Positions 34,476-43,105 of a stretch of DNA of 46,736 nucleotides are shown here, in pieces. Numbering within the stretch: the first letter of the stretch is position 1; each line of letters begins with the position of its first letter. This stretch comes from Micavibrio sp. (GTDB taxonomy: Bacteria > Pseudomonadota > Alphaproteobacteria > Micavibrionales > Micavibrionaceae), in assembly GCA_012960155.1 (NCBI GenBank), contig DUBU01000025.1, forward strand, positions 23,883-70,618, given 5' to 3'. Under the pieces are notes generated by a model. The model did not search any database, had not been told where the DNA came from, and was given only the letters and a program-made list of their open reading frames with translations. Made by a program: the position numbers and the translations under genes.

Positions 34476-35342
34476 CTAAATATGTGGCGCCCAATCATCA
34501 CGGCGCGGCGAAGTCGGACCATTAGAAAAATGCAAATCCTCAGGCAATCGTGCTGCAGGAATTGAAATGATAGCGGTCCCCTCCTGTGGCCCGCGCCTGC
34601 GCGGCAGAGATCCTGCATCATATACACCTAAAGCCTCAAGGTTGCGGCGGCTATAGGTGTCCTGAACCAGCAGCTCGATGCCCTCTTCAGCAAGGCGATA
34701 ATTCAAAATATTATTTTCACCCAGCGCCCTTTGTATTCTAGCGACAACAGTCAATTTGCTGTCGCGCTCAGGTCCAAAACCGCCATTTAGCGCAAACCCT
34801 TCATAAGGATCTGTGCGCTGGCCATGATATGAGAACTGCGTGGCGACACCTGCGTTCGAACGCGCATCATTATATCCGCCGTCACGTAATTTATCATTAC
34901 GATATGAAATATAATGACTACCGAGTACATCCTTATCCCCGCGTGGCTTCGCATTACCATGCACACCAGCATGAGCCAATGACATCTCAATGCGCTCAAG
35001 TAGCATCTTATAATGCTCTGAAGGAATATGCTTAGAAGTATAAAGCGTTATGCTCTTACCTGCTTGATGGTACGCAGGGTTTTCCATTTTTTGGGCCATT
35101 TGCGGCGAAGCAACTTTCGCAAAATGCGGATATCGGTCGTTCACAAGAATATCAGCGACAATATTCCATGCTTTCGGCACATCCTCTGCCGGCACAGATA
35201 TTCTAAACTTCCAGCCATTATCATCATAATCAGCGCCATTCACGCCACGTGGTGACAAGCTTATCCAGTATTCATTAACGAGGCTGTCATAACCTCGAAT
35301 ACCTTGCTGACCGGAACGCATATGATCATAAAAATTATACAT
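34476..35342 (-). CDS. OspF/SpvC-like phosphothreonine lyase-fold protein
   Basis: A 288-residue soluble protein. Residues about 44-150 resemble the OspF/SpvC family: WKFRISVPAEDVPKAWNIVA against KFHISIAREQVPLAFQIL; HFAKVASPQMA against DKWKITDMNRV; GKSITLYTSKHIPSEHYKML against GAQFTLYVKSDQECSQYSAL; HYISYRNDKLRDGG against YVSYRNELRSDRDG. The position of the family's catalytic His is Arg47 here, the Lys of the WKIT/FAKV strand is kept (Lys76), and an Arg in the GAQF segment is replaced. A C-terminal region of about 120 residues is not in OspF. There is no MAPK docking motif and no signal peptide. OspF/SpvC proteins are secreted effectors that remove phosphate from MAP kinases. The resemblance is by eye from memory; activity is not implied. 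Confidence 0.58.
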   Translation of the reverse strand: MYNFYDHMRSGQQGIRGYDSLVNEYWISLSPRGVNGADYDDNGWKFRISVPAEDVPKAWNIVADILVNDRYPHFAKVASPQMAQKMENPAYHQAGKSITLYTSKHIPSEHYKMLLERIEMSLAHAGVHGNAKPRGDKDVLGSHYISYRNDKLRDGGYNDARSNAGVATQFSYHGQRTDPYEGFALNGGFGPERDSKLTVVARIQRALGENNILNYRLAEEGIELLVQDTYSRRNLEALGVYDAGSLPRRRGPQEGTAIISIPAARLPEDLHFSNGPTSPRRDDWAPHI

Positions 35343-35521
35343 GGCACTATACTAAACAAATATGATTAACGCATATCTAACACAAACCTGCGCCTAGCTT
35401 GCCTCCAGCGCACTAAATCCAAAGAAATTTCTGTATAATTACAAAACGCCATTGTGGCTTATGTCATGAGTTGGTATCTTTACTACTAGTAATAAACTAG
35501 TGACCTTTTTGGGACCCTCTC

Positions 35522-36073
35522 ATGATAAAATCTTTCCGCTTGTCCATTCTTCTCGGATCTACAGTTGCTCTAATGGCCGCCTGTACATCCGACTTTTCCG
35601 ATGAACACAAAATTTTACACGACTCACATTACTGGCAATACAGAGATATTTCTGACGCAGCTTACCAGCGCGGCCCAAAAGCTCAACAAATGCTCAGCCG
35701 TGACATTTCACGCTGTGTCACTGAAATCAGAGAGCTGGAGCGTCTGGGCGCTATCCGCTACGTAACACCGGCAGACACAATGTCTACGGGTGAAGTTCCA
35801 GATCCAGATACACCAGCAGGAAGCTTGGCAGAATGGGAATCACCAACACGTGATGGTTACCTGCGCGCCGAGCACCTCGATTACCATGATTTCGAAACTT
35901 GCATGATGCACAAAGGCTGGGAGCGTGTAGCGCACGTACCTTACGATGTTGCTGAAGAGTCTCGCGAAGTCTACATCGAGTCCATCCTTGGTCAGAAACA
36001 CAAATACCGCAGCAGTAAGCCTAGCGGTTTCGCAGTCGAGAAAAATGACGACTACGATAATCTGAACCAATAA
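35522..36073 (+). CDS. lipoprotein of unknown function
   Basis: A 183-residue predicted lipoprotein. The signal peptide ends at lipobox LMAAC (Cys21). The mature part is acidic and polar with Tyr/His-rich segments and three further Cys (Cys65, Cys127 and near) in contexts like SRDISRCVTEIRELERL and HDFETCMMHKGWERVAHV; the latter MMHKGW motif appears in many small alphaproteobacterial lipoproteins annotated only as hypothetical. It stands as a single gene with its own terminator. Function unknown. Confidence 0.8.
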   Translation: MIKSFRLSILLGSTVALMAACTSDFSDEHKILHDSHYWQYRDISDAAYQRGPKAQQMLSRDISRCVTEIRELERLGAIRYVTPADTMSTGEVPDPDTPAGSLAEWESPTRDGYLRAEHLDYHDFETCMMHKGWERVAHVPYDVAEESREVYIESILGQKHKYRSSKPSGFAVEKNDDYDNLNQ

Positions 36074-36093
36074 TTCAGCTTTATATAAGTTTT

Positions 36094-36123
36094 AAAAATC
36101 TCCCCTTTGCGGGAGATTTTTTT
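36094..36123 (+). terminator. intrinsic terminator
   Basis: AAAAATCTCCC, loop CTTTGC and GGGAGATTTTT form an 11-pair stem followed by further T. It ends the lipoprotein transcript. Confidence 0.95.
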
Positions 36124-36385
36124 ATGCCCGACGAAACTTTTCGGCGCCCTAATCGTAGGTTTAACGAAGTAACGTCAAACACAGCAGCTAAAATTTTACA
36201 TAAATTAAATGAGCTTTTAACCTGCATCATATTGATTTTTATAAGTTTTTTAAGCCAGGAACGCTAAAATTATAGTGGGATTATGCATTCGTATGGGTAT
36301 CGGCAAGAAAATAAAGGCAATAAAAACAGCTGCTTAACATATCCGTACAGGCGGATTTAACCTACAAATCTAAGGATAGCAGTGG
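36124..36385. other. intergenic region before the receiver genes
   Basis: AT-rich leader region without a convincing gene. GGAAC at 36258-36262 recalls an ECF-type -35, but no matching -10 follows at 16-17 bases. A weak ATCCG/CGGAT hairpin lies near 36340. AAGGA about 10 bases before the ATG at 36386 is a usable ribosome binding site. Confidence 0.5.
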
Positions 36386-36907
36386 ATGTCAGAAGAAAAT
36401 AAAAATAAAGCATTGAATATTTTGCTGGTTGAAGACAGCGAAACTGACGCTTACACAGTTCAAAGGGCACTGGGCAAATACATGAATCACCCTTGTACCC
36501 TGCAACACGTAGAATCGATGAAAGATGCAGAGCAATATCTGCAGAAGACCAAACAGGTTGATATCATCCTACTGGATTTAGGTTTACCGGACACATCAGG
36601 CGGAAAAGATACATACGAACGGATTAATAACGCCAAAGACGAAAATGTGCCCGTAATAATCCTCACTAGTGTCCATGACCACGATCTCGCCGTAGGCATG
36701 GTTGAAAGCGGCGCAGAAGACTTTGTTAGAAAATCTTCGGTTAGTGCCGATCCCGAGGTGCTCTGCGACGCCATAGAGTTTTCAGTGCGCAGACACCATA
36801 ACCTAGAAGAATTAAAAGAGGAAACTGACGCACTATTAAATGAAAAAGACAACGTCATTAACTGGATGGCCGGCAATGGAAACACACGTAATGATAAAAG
36901 CGAATAA
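36386..36907 (+). CDS. receiver-only response regulator (first of a tandem pair)
   Basis: A 173-residue CheY-like protein. Acidic pair in ILLVEDSETDAYTVQRALG, phospho-acceptor Asp in IILLDLGLPDTSGGKDTYER, switch residue in VIILTSVHDHDLAVGM, Lys in EDFVRKSSVSADPEVLCDAI. There is no DNA-binding domain. A C-terminal extension ends in EKDNVINWMAGNG, closely repeated in the next gene (EKDDVIHWMGGG), so the tail is part of the family. The proteins belong to the group of Rcp-type receivers (VEDxxxDxxxxxRAL) that act with phytochrome-like or CHASE/PAS kinases, one of which is encoded convergently here. Confidence 0.88.
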   Translation: MSEENKNKALNILLVEDSETDAYTVQRALGKYMNHPCTLQHVESMKDAEQYLQKTKQVDIILLDLGLPDTSGGKDTYERINNAKDENVPVIILTSVHDHDLAVGMVESGAEDFVRKSSVSADPEVLCDAIEFSVRRHHNLEELKEETDALLNEKDNVINWMAGNGNTRNDKSE

Positions 36908-37003
36908 TGAATATGCAAGTTTGGTGTAAGTCTCGCGCCTTAAAATAAGAGATAGATGAGTAAAACTGGTTTAAAAGTTTCACCCAAAATTAAAGAGGTC
37001 GGT

Positions 37004-37498
37004 ATGACTGAACAACAGAAAATCATATTGCACATTGAGGATACTGAGACAGATGCCGAAATTGTGAAGCGTGCCCTACAGAAACATATGAAGCACGCCT
37101 ATCGCGTAGAGCGTGCTAAATCCATGGCCGAGGCAGAAAGCATTCTCCGGACGGTCTCTAACATTGACCTGATCCTGCTCGATCTGGGGTTGCCAGATAC
37201 AAATGACCGCATGGACACTTTCCAAAGGCTGGAATCAGCGAAGAAGCGCGCAATTCCGACAATTGTTCTTACAAGCGTCAATGATCGTGATTTAGCGGTT
37301 GATATGATCGGCAATGGTGCAGGCGACTATGTACGCAAATCACGCATTGGTCAGGATCCTGAAGCACTTTGCGATGCGATAGACTTCGCATGGTGCCGTG
37401 AACATAATATGAGTGATCTGGAAAAACAGAAGCAACGCGCCCTATCAGAAAAAGATGACGTCATTCATTGGATGGGCGGCGGCTATTCCTGTATGTAA
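37004..37498 (+). CDS. receiver-only response regulator (second of a tandem pair)
   Basis: A paralogue of the previous gene: IILHIEDTETDAEIVKRALQ, LILLDLGLPDTNDRMDTFQR, IVLTSVNDRDLAVDM and DYVRKSRIGQDPEALCDAI match segment by segment. The start at 37004 (MTEQQK) is preferred over 36956 because it aligns with the first copy and has AGAGG about 8 bases upstream. The C-terminal tail EKDDVIHWMGGGYS is shared. The acidic pocket is Glu-Asp (IEDTETD), as in many functional receivers. It is convergent with the antiporter gene, with only 13 bases between the stop codons. Confidence 0.88.
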   Translation: MTEQQKIILHIEDTETDAEIVKRALQKHMKHAYRVERAKSMAEAESILRTVSNIDLILLDLGLPDTNDRMDTFQRLESAKKRAIPTIVLTSVNDRDLAVDMIGNGAGDYVRKSRIGQDPEALCDAIDFAWCREHNMSDLEKQKQRALSEKDDVIHWMGGGYSCM

Positions 37499-37511
37499 GT
37501 AAATGTAGCTC

Positions 37512-39203
37512 TCACGCTTCGCGTTTCAGAATATCCACCATCTGTTCCGTAGCGTGGAAGGCTGCCCCCTCAAAAGGGTCAAGGACGACATCGATACCGT
37601 GCTTTGGCAAATCTTTGTCGTGCTCGGGATGGTGCGTCGTCGCAGCTATGTGCCCCTTATAACCATTCTCCCTTAATACATTCGCCAGCGTTCTACGTAA
37701 ATCCGTGATAAGCGGACCTGTCATATAGTGATGAAATGAAAACACCACTATCTTGGCATGCTGCAGTGGTAAATGTGCAGCAAATTCAGGATCCGCAGCA
37801 TCACCATAGACCGCCGCAATGCCATCATGCTGCGCCTTACGTATAACATCAGGATCAAAATCTACACCGAGAACGTTATAGCCTTGCTCCCTGAATAAAC
37901 GGGCCATGACCTCCCCATAACGCCCTAAACCAAAAACAAGAACATCATATTGATGCTGCAGATCACTCTGCTCACGCTCTTCCCTATATTTCTTGTCGCT
38001 GCGCCTGAAATAAGTAAAGTGCTTTTCCAAAAAGATATAAATCTGGCCACTATACACAATCCCATATGTTGAAAGCGCCATAGTAATAAGCCCGACTAGC
38101 GTCACAAGTTTGAGGATTTCCTCATCAAGCAAACCCGCACCAAGCCCCATAGCGGCCAGGACTAAAGAAAACTCGCTGATCTGCGATAGCGTAATACCCG
38201 TCAACAGCCCTGTGCGTTTGCGGAAGTGAAGTGCTGCCATAATAACAGTGATAATCACAGGCTTTAGAACAAGAACAAACACAGATAGAACCAATGCTGT
38301 GAACAGGTTATCCAATATACCATCGAGATGGATATGCGCCCCCAAATGAGCAAAGAAGAACAGCAACATAAAATCACGCAATGTCGTCAGACGCGCAGCA
38401 ATAACATTGTTATACGGCGTAGAGGCAAGAGCTATACCCGCGATCAAACCACCAAGCTCCTTACTGAAATTCAGGTACTCACTAATTGCTGCAACCAGAA
38501 CCGCGAAAGAAATGCAAAAAATCACCATAAGCTCTGTATTACGTGCCAACATATGCGTAATAGGTTTGGCCGCATAGCGAATAAACAAAACAGTCGCGGC
38601 AATCAACATGAAGGCTTTCAAGAAGACCGCCATATAGTCAAGATTCTGGAAGTCCTGCCCTTCCGTTGCGCCTGTAATGGCAGCAATCACAATTGTTGCC
38701 AAAATAACCAGCAAGTCCTGAACAATCAAAATACCCAGCGCAATACGGCCATAGAGAGAGTCGATCGATCGCCTGTCAGAAAGCAGCTTAACGGCAATGA
38801 TCGTACTGGAAAAGGCAAGGGCAAGCCCGACAAAACCTGCTTCAACAGGCGCTAAACCGAGCGCCATACAAATCAAAAAGCCCAGCAAAAACGTAACAGC
38901 GACCTGCACAATACCGACAAGCAAAGCTACAGCGCCTGTTTGTTTTATTATGCCTAAATCAAGTTTAAGCCCAACCATAAACAGCAGTAACGCAATACCA
39001 AACTGCGCCAATGTCTCAACGGTCTCTTTATCTTGCTCACCGACAAGATTAAGCGCATCAGGCCCCACAAGCAGACCCGTCATAATAAACGCAACAATCA
39101 AAGGCTGTTTTAGCTTAACGGAAATAAGACCAATAATACTGGCAAGAACCAGTATCCCGACCAGTTGAAAAAAAACCGAGGCCTCAATAGCCGCGGCAAT
39201 CAT
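37512..39203 (-). CDS. CPA2 cation:proton antiporter with TrkA-N domain (Kef/YbaL type)
   Basis: A 563-residue membrane antiporter. The first 390 residues contain about 12 helices with the CPA2 pattern (QPLIVAFIMTGLLVGPDALN, FGIALLLFMVGLKLDLGIIK, FVGLALAFSSTIIAVKLLSD, ELGGLIAGIALAST). After a charged linker, residues about 415-555 form an NAD-binding RCK/TrkA-N domain (DVLVFGLGRYGEVMARLFRE and VLGVDFDPDVI). It resembles YbaL/KefC-type potassium/proton or glutathione-regulated efflux proteins. Its ATG overlaps the TGA of an upstream receiver gene (ATGA), giving translational coupling of receiver and antiporter. Confidence 0.92.
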   Translation of the reverse strand: MIAAAIEASVFFQLVGILVLASIIGLISVKLKQPLIVAFIMTGLLVGPDALNLVGEQDKETVETLAQFGIALLLFMVGLKLDLGIIKQTGAVALLVGIVQVAVTFLLGFLICMALGLAPVEAGFVGLALAFSSTIIAVKLLSDRRSIDSLYGRIALGILIVQDLLVILATIVIAAITGATEGQDFQNLDYMAVFLKAFMLIAATVLFIRYAAKPITHMLARNTELMVIFCISFAVLVAAISEYLNFSKELGGLIAGIALASTPYNNVIAARLTTLRDFMLLFFFAHLGAHIHLDGILDNLFTALVLSVFVLVLKPVIITVIMAALHFRKRTGLLTGITLSQISEFSLVLAAMGLGAGLLDEEILKLVTLVGLITMALSTYGIVYSGQIYIFLEKHFTYFRRSDKKYREEREQSDLQHQYDVLVFGLGRYGEVMARLFREQGYNVLGVDFDPDVIRKAQHDGIAAVYGDAADPEFAAHLPLQHAKIVVFSFHHYMTGPLITDLRRTLANVLRENGYKGHIAATTHHPEHDKDLPKHGIDVVLDPFEGAAFHATEQMVDILKREA

Positions 39204-39655
39204 CTGTCATGCTCCTCGGGCAAGCTCGCCCATTCAAACCAGAATGATTTCAAAACCTTGGCCATCGCCACATAATCATCGGGTGATGTCGGCTTCTTAA
39301 CGTAGCTATTGGCACCGTTTTCGTAACAGGCCTCAATATCAAATTCATTATTGGATGTTGTCAGAACAACAACAGGAATATGGGCGATTTCACTATCATT
39401 TTTAATATGCTGCAGCACTTCGCGGCCATCTGTTCCCGGTAAGTTCAGATCAAGTAAGATCAAGCTGGGGTTACCCTTTTCGCGCACAATTTCATTTTCA
39501 CCACGTAAAAAATCTATCGCCTCGTCCCCGTCTTCACAGCGGTGAATAGCATCCTCATATTCAGCCTTACGCAGCGCACGCGTTGCAATCTCATAGTCAA
39601 CCGGGCTGTCTTCAACAATTAAAATATAGCGCTCTGCTGTCTGCTGGATCCCCAT
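39200..39655 (-). CDS. receiver-only response regulator, Rcp1-like
   Basis: A 151-residue single-domain receiver: YILIVEDSPVDYEIATRALR with the acidic site, SLILLDLNLPGTDGREVLQH with the phospho-acceptor, VVVLTTSNNEFDIEACYENG with Thr, and NSYVKKPTSPDDYVAMA with Lys. The FLRGENE insertion and SFWFEWASLPEE tail are typical of Rcp1-type partners of phytochrome-like kinases. It lies 4 bases downstream of the kinase gene and overlaps the antiporter start, so kinase, receiver and antiporter should be one operon. Confidence 0.92.
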   Translation of the reverse strand: MGIQQTAERYILIVEDSPVDYEIATRALRKAEYEDAIHRCEDGDEAIDFLRGENEIVREKGNPSLILLDLNLPGTDGREVLQHIKNDSEIAHIPVVVLTTSNNEFDIEACYENGANSYVKKPTSPDDYVAMAKVLKSFWFEWASLPEEHDR

Positions 39656-39659
39656 GTCT

Positions 39660-42116
39660 TTAGACCTCCTCCAATGTGAAATAGAAGGTTGTACCCTCCC
39701 CTTCTTTTGAGTCTATCCAAATTTTGCCGCCGTGACGATCCAAAATCTTCTTAACAAACGCAAGCCCTGATCCAGTACCGCCGCCATAAGCCTCTCGCCC
39801 GTGCAATCTCTTGAACATTTTGAATACAGCCTCCTGATGCTTCTCCGGGATGCCAATGCCATTATCAGAGACATAGAACACATTACAACCTGGGCACTCT
39901 TTATGATCTGTCGTACAGCCGACCTCAACGTATTTGTCTTCGCTATCATTATACTTGATGGCGTTAACAATAAGGTTTCGGAATATCTCGCCAGCGCGCA
40001 CACGATCGCAGGTAATAATCGGCAGCTTCTCATGAACCTGAATGGTTGCTTTATTTTCTTTAGCAAAAGGCTCCACCAGCTCAACAGTCTTCTGCAGTGT
40101 TTTATTCAGATCCGTTGGCTTAAATGCCAGATCAGAGCGACCAATACGAGAATAGTACAATAACGTATCAATCAGTTCCTCCATACGGGAAGACAAGCGC
40201 TTAATCGTATTCAGCTTCTCCTGACCTTCTTCATCCAGCTTATCCTCATAGTCTTCCTGCAAGAACTGCGCATAACTATAAAGTCCACGCAGTGGCTCCT
40301 TAAGATCATGCGATACGATATATACGAAATCATCGAGCTCTTTGTTACTACGCTTTAAATCTCTGGTGTATTCCTTCAGGCGCTCCTCGACCTTTTTGCG
40401 CAGGGTAATGTCACGCGCAACCTTAGACGCCCCGACAACCTGCCCTCTCGCATCACGCAACGGCGAGATTGTGGCAGAGATATCCATATGCGTGCCATCT
40501 TTATGAACGCGTATCGTCTCAAAGTGATCAATCGTTCGTCCCTCAGCGATAGCCTCTAGAATTTCCGTCTCTTCTTTGAGGCGGTCAACAGGTATGAGCA
40601 TTGTTATGCTGCGCCCTAAGGCTTCTTTTTCAGTATACCCATAAAGCTGCTCAGCCCCCTTATTCCAAGAGGTAATGATGCCATTCAAATCTTTACTTAT
40701 GATCGCATCATCGGATGACAAAACAATCGCAGCCAGATGTTCCTTCGTACGTTCAGCCTCACGGCGATCAGTAATATCCCTGATAAAAGCCGTAAAGTAA
40801 TAAGCATCACCGATCTTTTGCTCGGTAACGGCGGATTCCATTGGAAAAATACTACCATCCCGGCGAATACCACGTGTTTCAATGCGCCTGTTTAATATCT
40901 TCGATTGCCCAGTTTTCAGGAACAACCGCATCCCGCGTGCATGAATATGCCTGTATTGAGGCGCCAATGCTATATCAGCTGCATCCTTGCCAATAGCCTC
41001 CTGCGCCGTCCAGCCAAATATCTTTTCGGCCTGCTGGTTCCATTCCAAGATTTTATTATCTTCATCAAAAGTGATAATAGCATCCAACGCATGATCGACG
41101 ATCGAACGTACTCTTTGCTCACTATAGGCAAGCGCTCTGGTCTTGATCTCGACAGTGCGTTGAATTTCTTCATTACGACTGATCTGCTGATGAAACCAGA
41201 ACGCGACAAAAGACGTTATAACCAGACCGAGACCAAACGAGGTCCACGGCGCCCATCCAGCCTGTAAATACCCAAACGAAGGCTTAGCGACAATTGCTAA
41301 CGACTGTGAGGCAAACGGAATTGTATGTACCGCCTCAACCTCGGATTCAATTTCGCCGATAGTATCAACAACTAACGGCATTTTAGACGGATCATCCAGC
41401 TGATAAAATAAGAGCTGTGCACCGCCGCTGCCGCCAATCAAGTAAACAGCTACACTGCCATATAAATCCCCTTGGAAGACGCTTTCAAAGAAGTTGTTAA
41501 TATCAACCATAGTTAGTAGAAAGCCGACCAACTTGCGCTCACCATCATTCTTGGCGTATGTAGGCACAGCAATCATAATACGATCACGCAAGTCATCATC
41601 TTCTATGGCCACAGAAACGATCGTCGCCGACATACCAACATTTTTACTGGTCTCACTAACCAGGCGATGAACACGATCATTAGCCAGCAGCATTTTTTTG
41701 AAATTTGAGGCATCTTTACCTTTGCGAGTCATGAGGTAAATATCGCTTTCTGTAGGCAAAACAGCATGGGCAGGTATCCAGCTGACGAACTCTATAGACT
41801 CATGGTTTAGAACCATTTTGCTGAAGTCGAGAAACTCATCCTCGCGCACATAGTCCGATGCAATATAAAAGGACTGAACATCATCCCAGAATTGCTTTAG
41901 GACCTGCGTTTTATGACGCAGTGACAGCACCTGAACAGAGACGTCATGCCTGAAATCAGCCTCCATCGCGCGGGTATTCTGCTGCAAAACCACAGCGAAC
42001 AACATGGCTGACATCATCAGTCCAATAAGTACAATCAGACAAACCTGACCATACACCCTGGAAAGCGATTGCTTTTCAGCTTCATCAACATCCTGCATCA
42101 TTGTCAGGTCTTGCAT
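39660..42116 (-). CDS. membrane sensor histidine kinase with CHASE and two PAS domains
   Basis: An 818-residue kinase. Membrane helices at about 23-45 and 285-307 flank a periplasmic CHASE-type sensor domain (region around IEFVSWIPAHAV). Two PAS domains follow: SIVDHALDAIITFDEDNKIL and AIVLSSDDAIISKDLNGIIT, each with a PAC-like end (ITDRREAE and ITLRKKVEE). The dimerisation box is VSHDLKEPLRGLYSY with the phospho-acceptor His, and the ATPase has NAIKYND, DNGIGIPEK and GGTGSGLAF. The HDLKEPLR box is the phytochrome-like type. The receiver gene follows 4 bases downstream. Ligand unknown. Confidence 0.94.
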   Translation of the reverse strand: MQDLTMMQDVDEAEKQSLSRVYGQVCLIVLIGLMMSAMLFAVVLQQNTRAMEADFRHDVSVQVLSLRHKTQVLKQFWDDVQSFYIASDYVREDEFLDFSKMVLNHESIEFVSWIPAHAVLPTESDIYLMTRKGKDASNFKKMLLANDRVHRLVSETSKNVGMSATIVSVAIEDDDLRDRIMIAVPTYAKNDGERKLVGFLLTMVDINNFFESVFQGDLYGSVAVYLIGGSGGAQLLFYQLDDPSKMPLVVDTIGEIESEVEAVHTIPFASQSLAIVAKPSFGYLQAGWAPWTSFGLGLVITSFVAFWFHQQISRNEEIQRTVEIKTRALAYSEQRVRSIVDHALDAIITFDEDNKILEWNQQAEKIFGWTAQEAIGKDAADIALAPQYRHIHARGMRLFLKTGQSKILNRRIETRGIRRDGSIFPMESAVTEQKIGDAYYFTAFIRDITDRREAERTKEHLAAIVLSSDDAIISKDLNGIITSWNKGAEQLYGYTEKEALGRSITMLIPVDRLKEETEILEAIAEGRTIDHFETIRVHKDGTHMDISATISPLRDARGQVVGASKVARDITLRKKVEERLKEYTRDLKRSNKELDDFVYIVSHDLKEPLRGLYSYAQFLQEDYEDKLDEEGQEKLNTIKRLSSRMEELIDTLLYYSRIGRSDLAFKPTDLNKTLQKTVELVEPFAKENKATIQVHEKLPIITCDRVRAGEIFRNLIVNAIKYNDSEDKYVEVGCTTDHKECPGCNVFYVSDNGIGIPEKHQEAVFKMFKRLHGREAYGGGTGSGLAFVKKILDRHGGKIWIDSKEGEGTTFYFTLEEV

Positions 42117-42323
42117 TACACCCAGTCCTAAGCCGTTTCTATACTTGCCTTAAGCCCAAACCAGAATTACGCGAATAAAATTATGCCATAATTTAAATAT
42201 ATCACAGAATTGATAACGCTTTATGGACATTATTATTAATTTTCAATGAGTTAATGTAAAATTGTTTGGGTCTTGTTTTCTACCAACGTAATACTAATTA
42301 ATAGAGTTCCCCTGTATTTGGGG

Positions 42324-42329
42324 TATAAT
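42324..42329 (+). promoter_or_regulatory. -10 element of the EF-hand gene, inside a CCCC/GGGG palindrome
   Basis: TATAAT at 42324-42329 with transcription expected to start near 42336, giving a leader of about 24 bases before the ATG at 42360. CCCCTGTATTTGGGG at 42309-42323 is an inverted repeat directly upstream and may be an operator. The -35 box is weak. Confidence 0.55.
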
Positions 42330-42359
42330 ACCGACACGCTACCAAAGAGGAGGTTTAGC

Positions 42360-42986
42360 ATGTTTAACAAATTCTATCTGACAATCGCTGCCATTGCCGT
42401 CATGGGCTTTGCCACAACGGCATATGCGGCCGATGAGTTGCCCAAAATTGACGGCAGCCAACTAGAAGCCGAGGCAGAACAAATTCTTAAATCTGAACCA
42501 GGTGCCGAAGAAGTTACAGTGCGCGTGGAAGTGGCTCCTGTTCAAAAGACATCCAACCGCCAAATTGTTAATTTTGATCAATTCGACTTGAATAAGGATG
42601 GCGTTCTTGAACGTGACGAAGTTGGTGAAAAACTATTCCGTATGTTCGACCGTGACGGCAATCAAGTCATTGATAACATTGAAATGGTAACACCGAATAT
42701 CATCGTTTTCTCTGACATGGCCAAAACAAAGACAGAGACCGTGAAATATCACGACCCGTCCAAACCGGCAAAACAGAACGTCTCCACACAAGATTTCATG
42801 CAAGCATCCAAGCTCGCACGTTTTGATAAAGAAAAAGACGGTCTATCACCACTCGATTTTCTTGAAAAGACGTTTAACCAAGTCAATGTAAGAGATGATG
42901 GTGTTATTGATCTCTACGAATGGAAACGCGCTTACGCAGCCTATGTAAGACCGGCCCATTTAGAACAGTACAACTACAACAACTAA
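42360..42986 (+). CDS. secreted EF-hand calcium-binding protein
   Basis: A 208-residue exported protein. Signal peptide residues 1-23 (ending TTAYA). Four EF-hand-like loops: DLNKDGVLERDE (76-87), DRDGNQVIDNIE (97-108), DKEKDGLSPLDF (156-167) and NVRDDGVIDLYE (176-187). Loops one and two have good ligand residues including the terminal Glu; loop three lacks the terminal Glu, and loop four starts with Asn. The start at 42360 has a near-perfect AAAGAGGAGG 7 bases upstream, so it replaces a longer frame from 42273. Likely a periplasmic calcium sensor or buffer. A UUCG-loop terminator follows. Confidence 0.92.
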   Translation: MFNKFYLTIAAIAVMGFATTAYAADELPKIDGSQLEAEAEQILKSEPGAEEVTVRVEVAPVQKTSNRQIVNFDQFDLNKDGVLERDEVGEKLFRMFDRDGNQVIDNIEMVTPNIIVFSDMAKTKTETVKYHDPSKPAKQNVSTQDFMQASKLARFDKEKDGLSPLDFLEKTFNQVNVRDDGVIDLYEWKRAYAAYVRPAHLEQYNYNN

Positions 42987-43013
42987 GCAAAACAGTTCTT
43001 GTAATCTCAGTGA

Positions 43014-43035
43014 AAAACGCCCTTCGGGGCGTTTT
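43014..43035 (+). terminator. intrinsic terminator with TTCG loop
   Basis: AAAACGCCC, loop TTCG and GGGCGTTTT form a perfect 9-pair stem with a stable tetraloop followed by CTTATTTATT. It ends the EF-hand transcript just before the next promoter. Confidence 0.95.
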
Positions 43036-43043
43036 CTTATTTA

Positions 43044-43072
43044 TTGACATAGACTAAGGATATCTGTATTTT
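43044..43072 (+). promoter_or_regulatory. sigma-70-type promoter of the 366-residue gene
   Basis: TTGACA at 43044-43049, 17 bases, TATTTT at 43067-43072. Transcription would start near 43079, 27 bases before the ATG at 43106. Confidence 0.6.
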
Positions 43073-43105
43073 CCGTAATCAAATAAAATTACTGAGAATA
43101 ATACA

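Noticed and set aside
36283-36360. A 25-codon open frame before the first receiver gene
   Set aside because: No ribosome binding site or conserved feature supports it as a leader peptide.
38328-38855. Plus-strand open frame opposite the antiporter gene
   Set aside because: The antiporter on the other strand has clear domains; the frame is Gln/Asn/Arg-rich shadow translation.
42273-42359. Upstream extension of the EF-hand gene
   Set aside because: It would hide the signal peptide and lies upstream of the TATAAT box; the ATG at 42360 has a near-perfect ribosome binding site.
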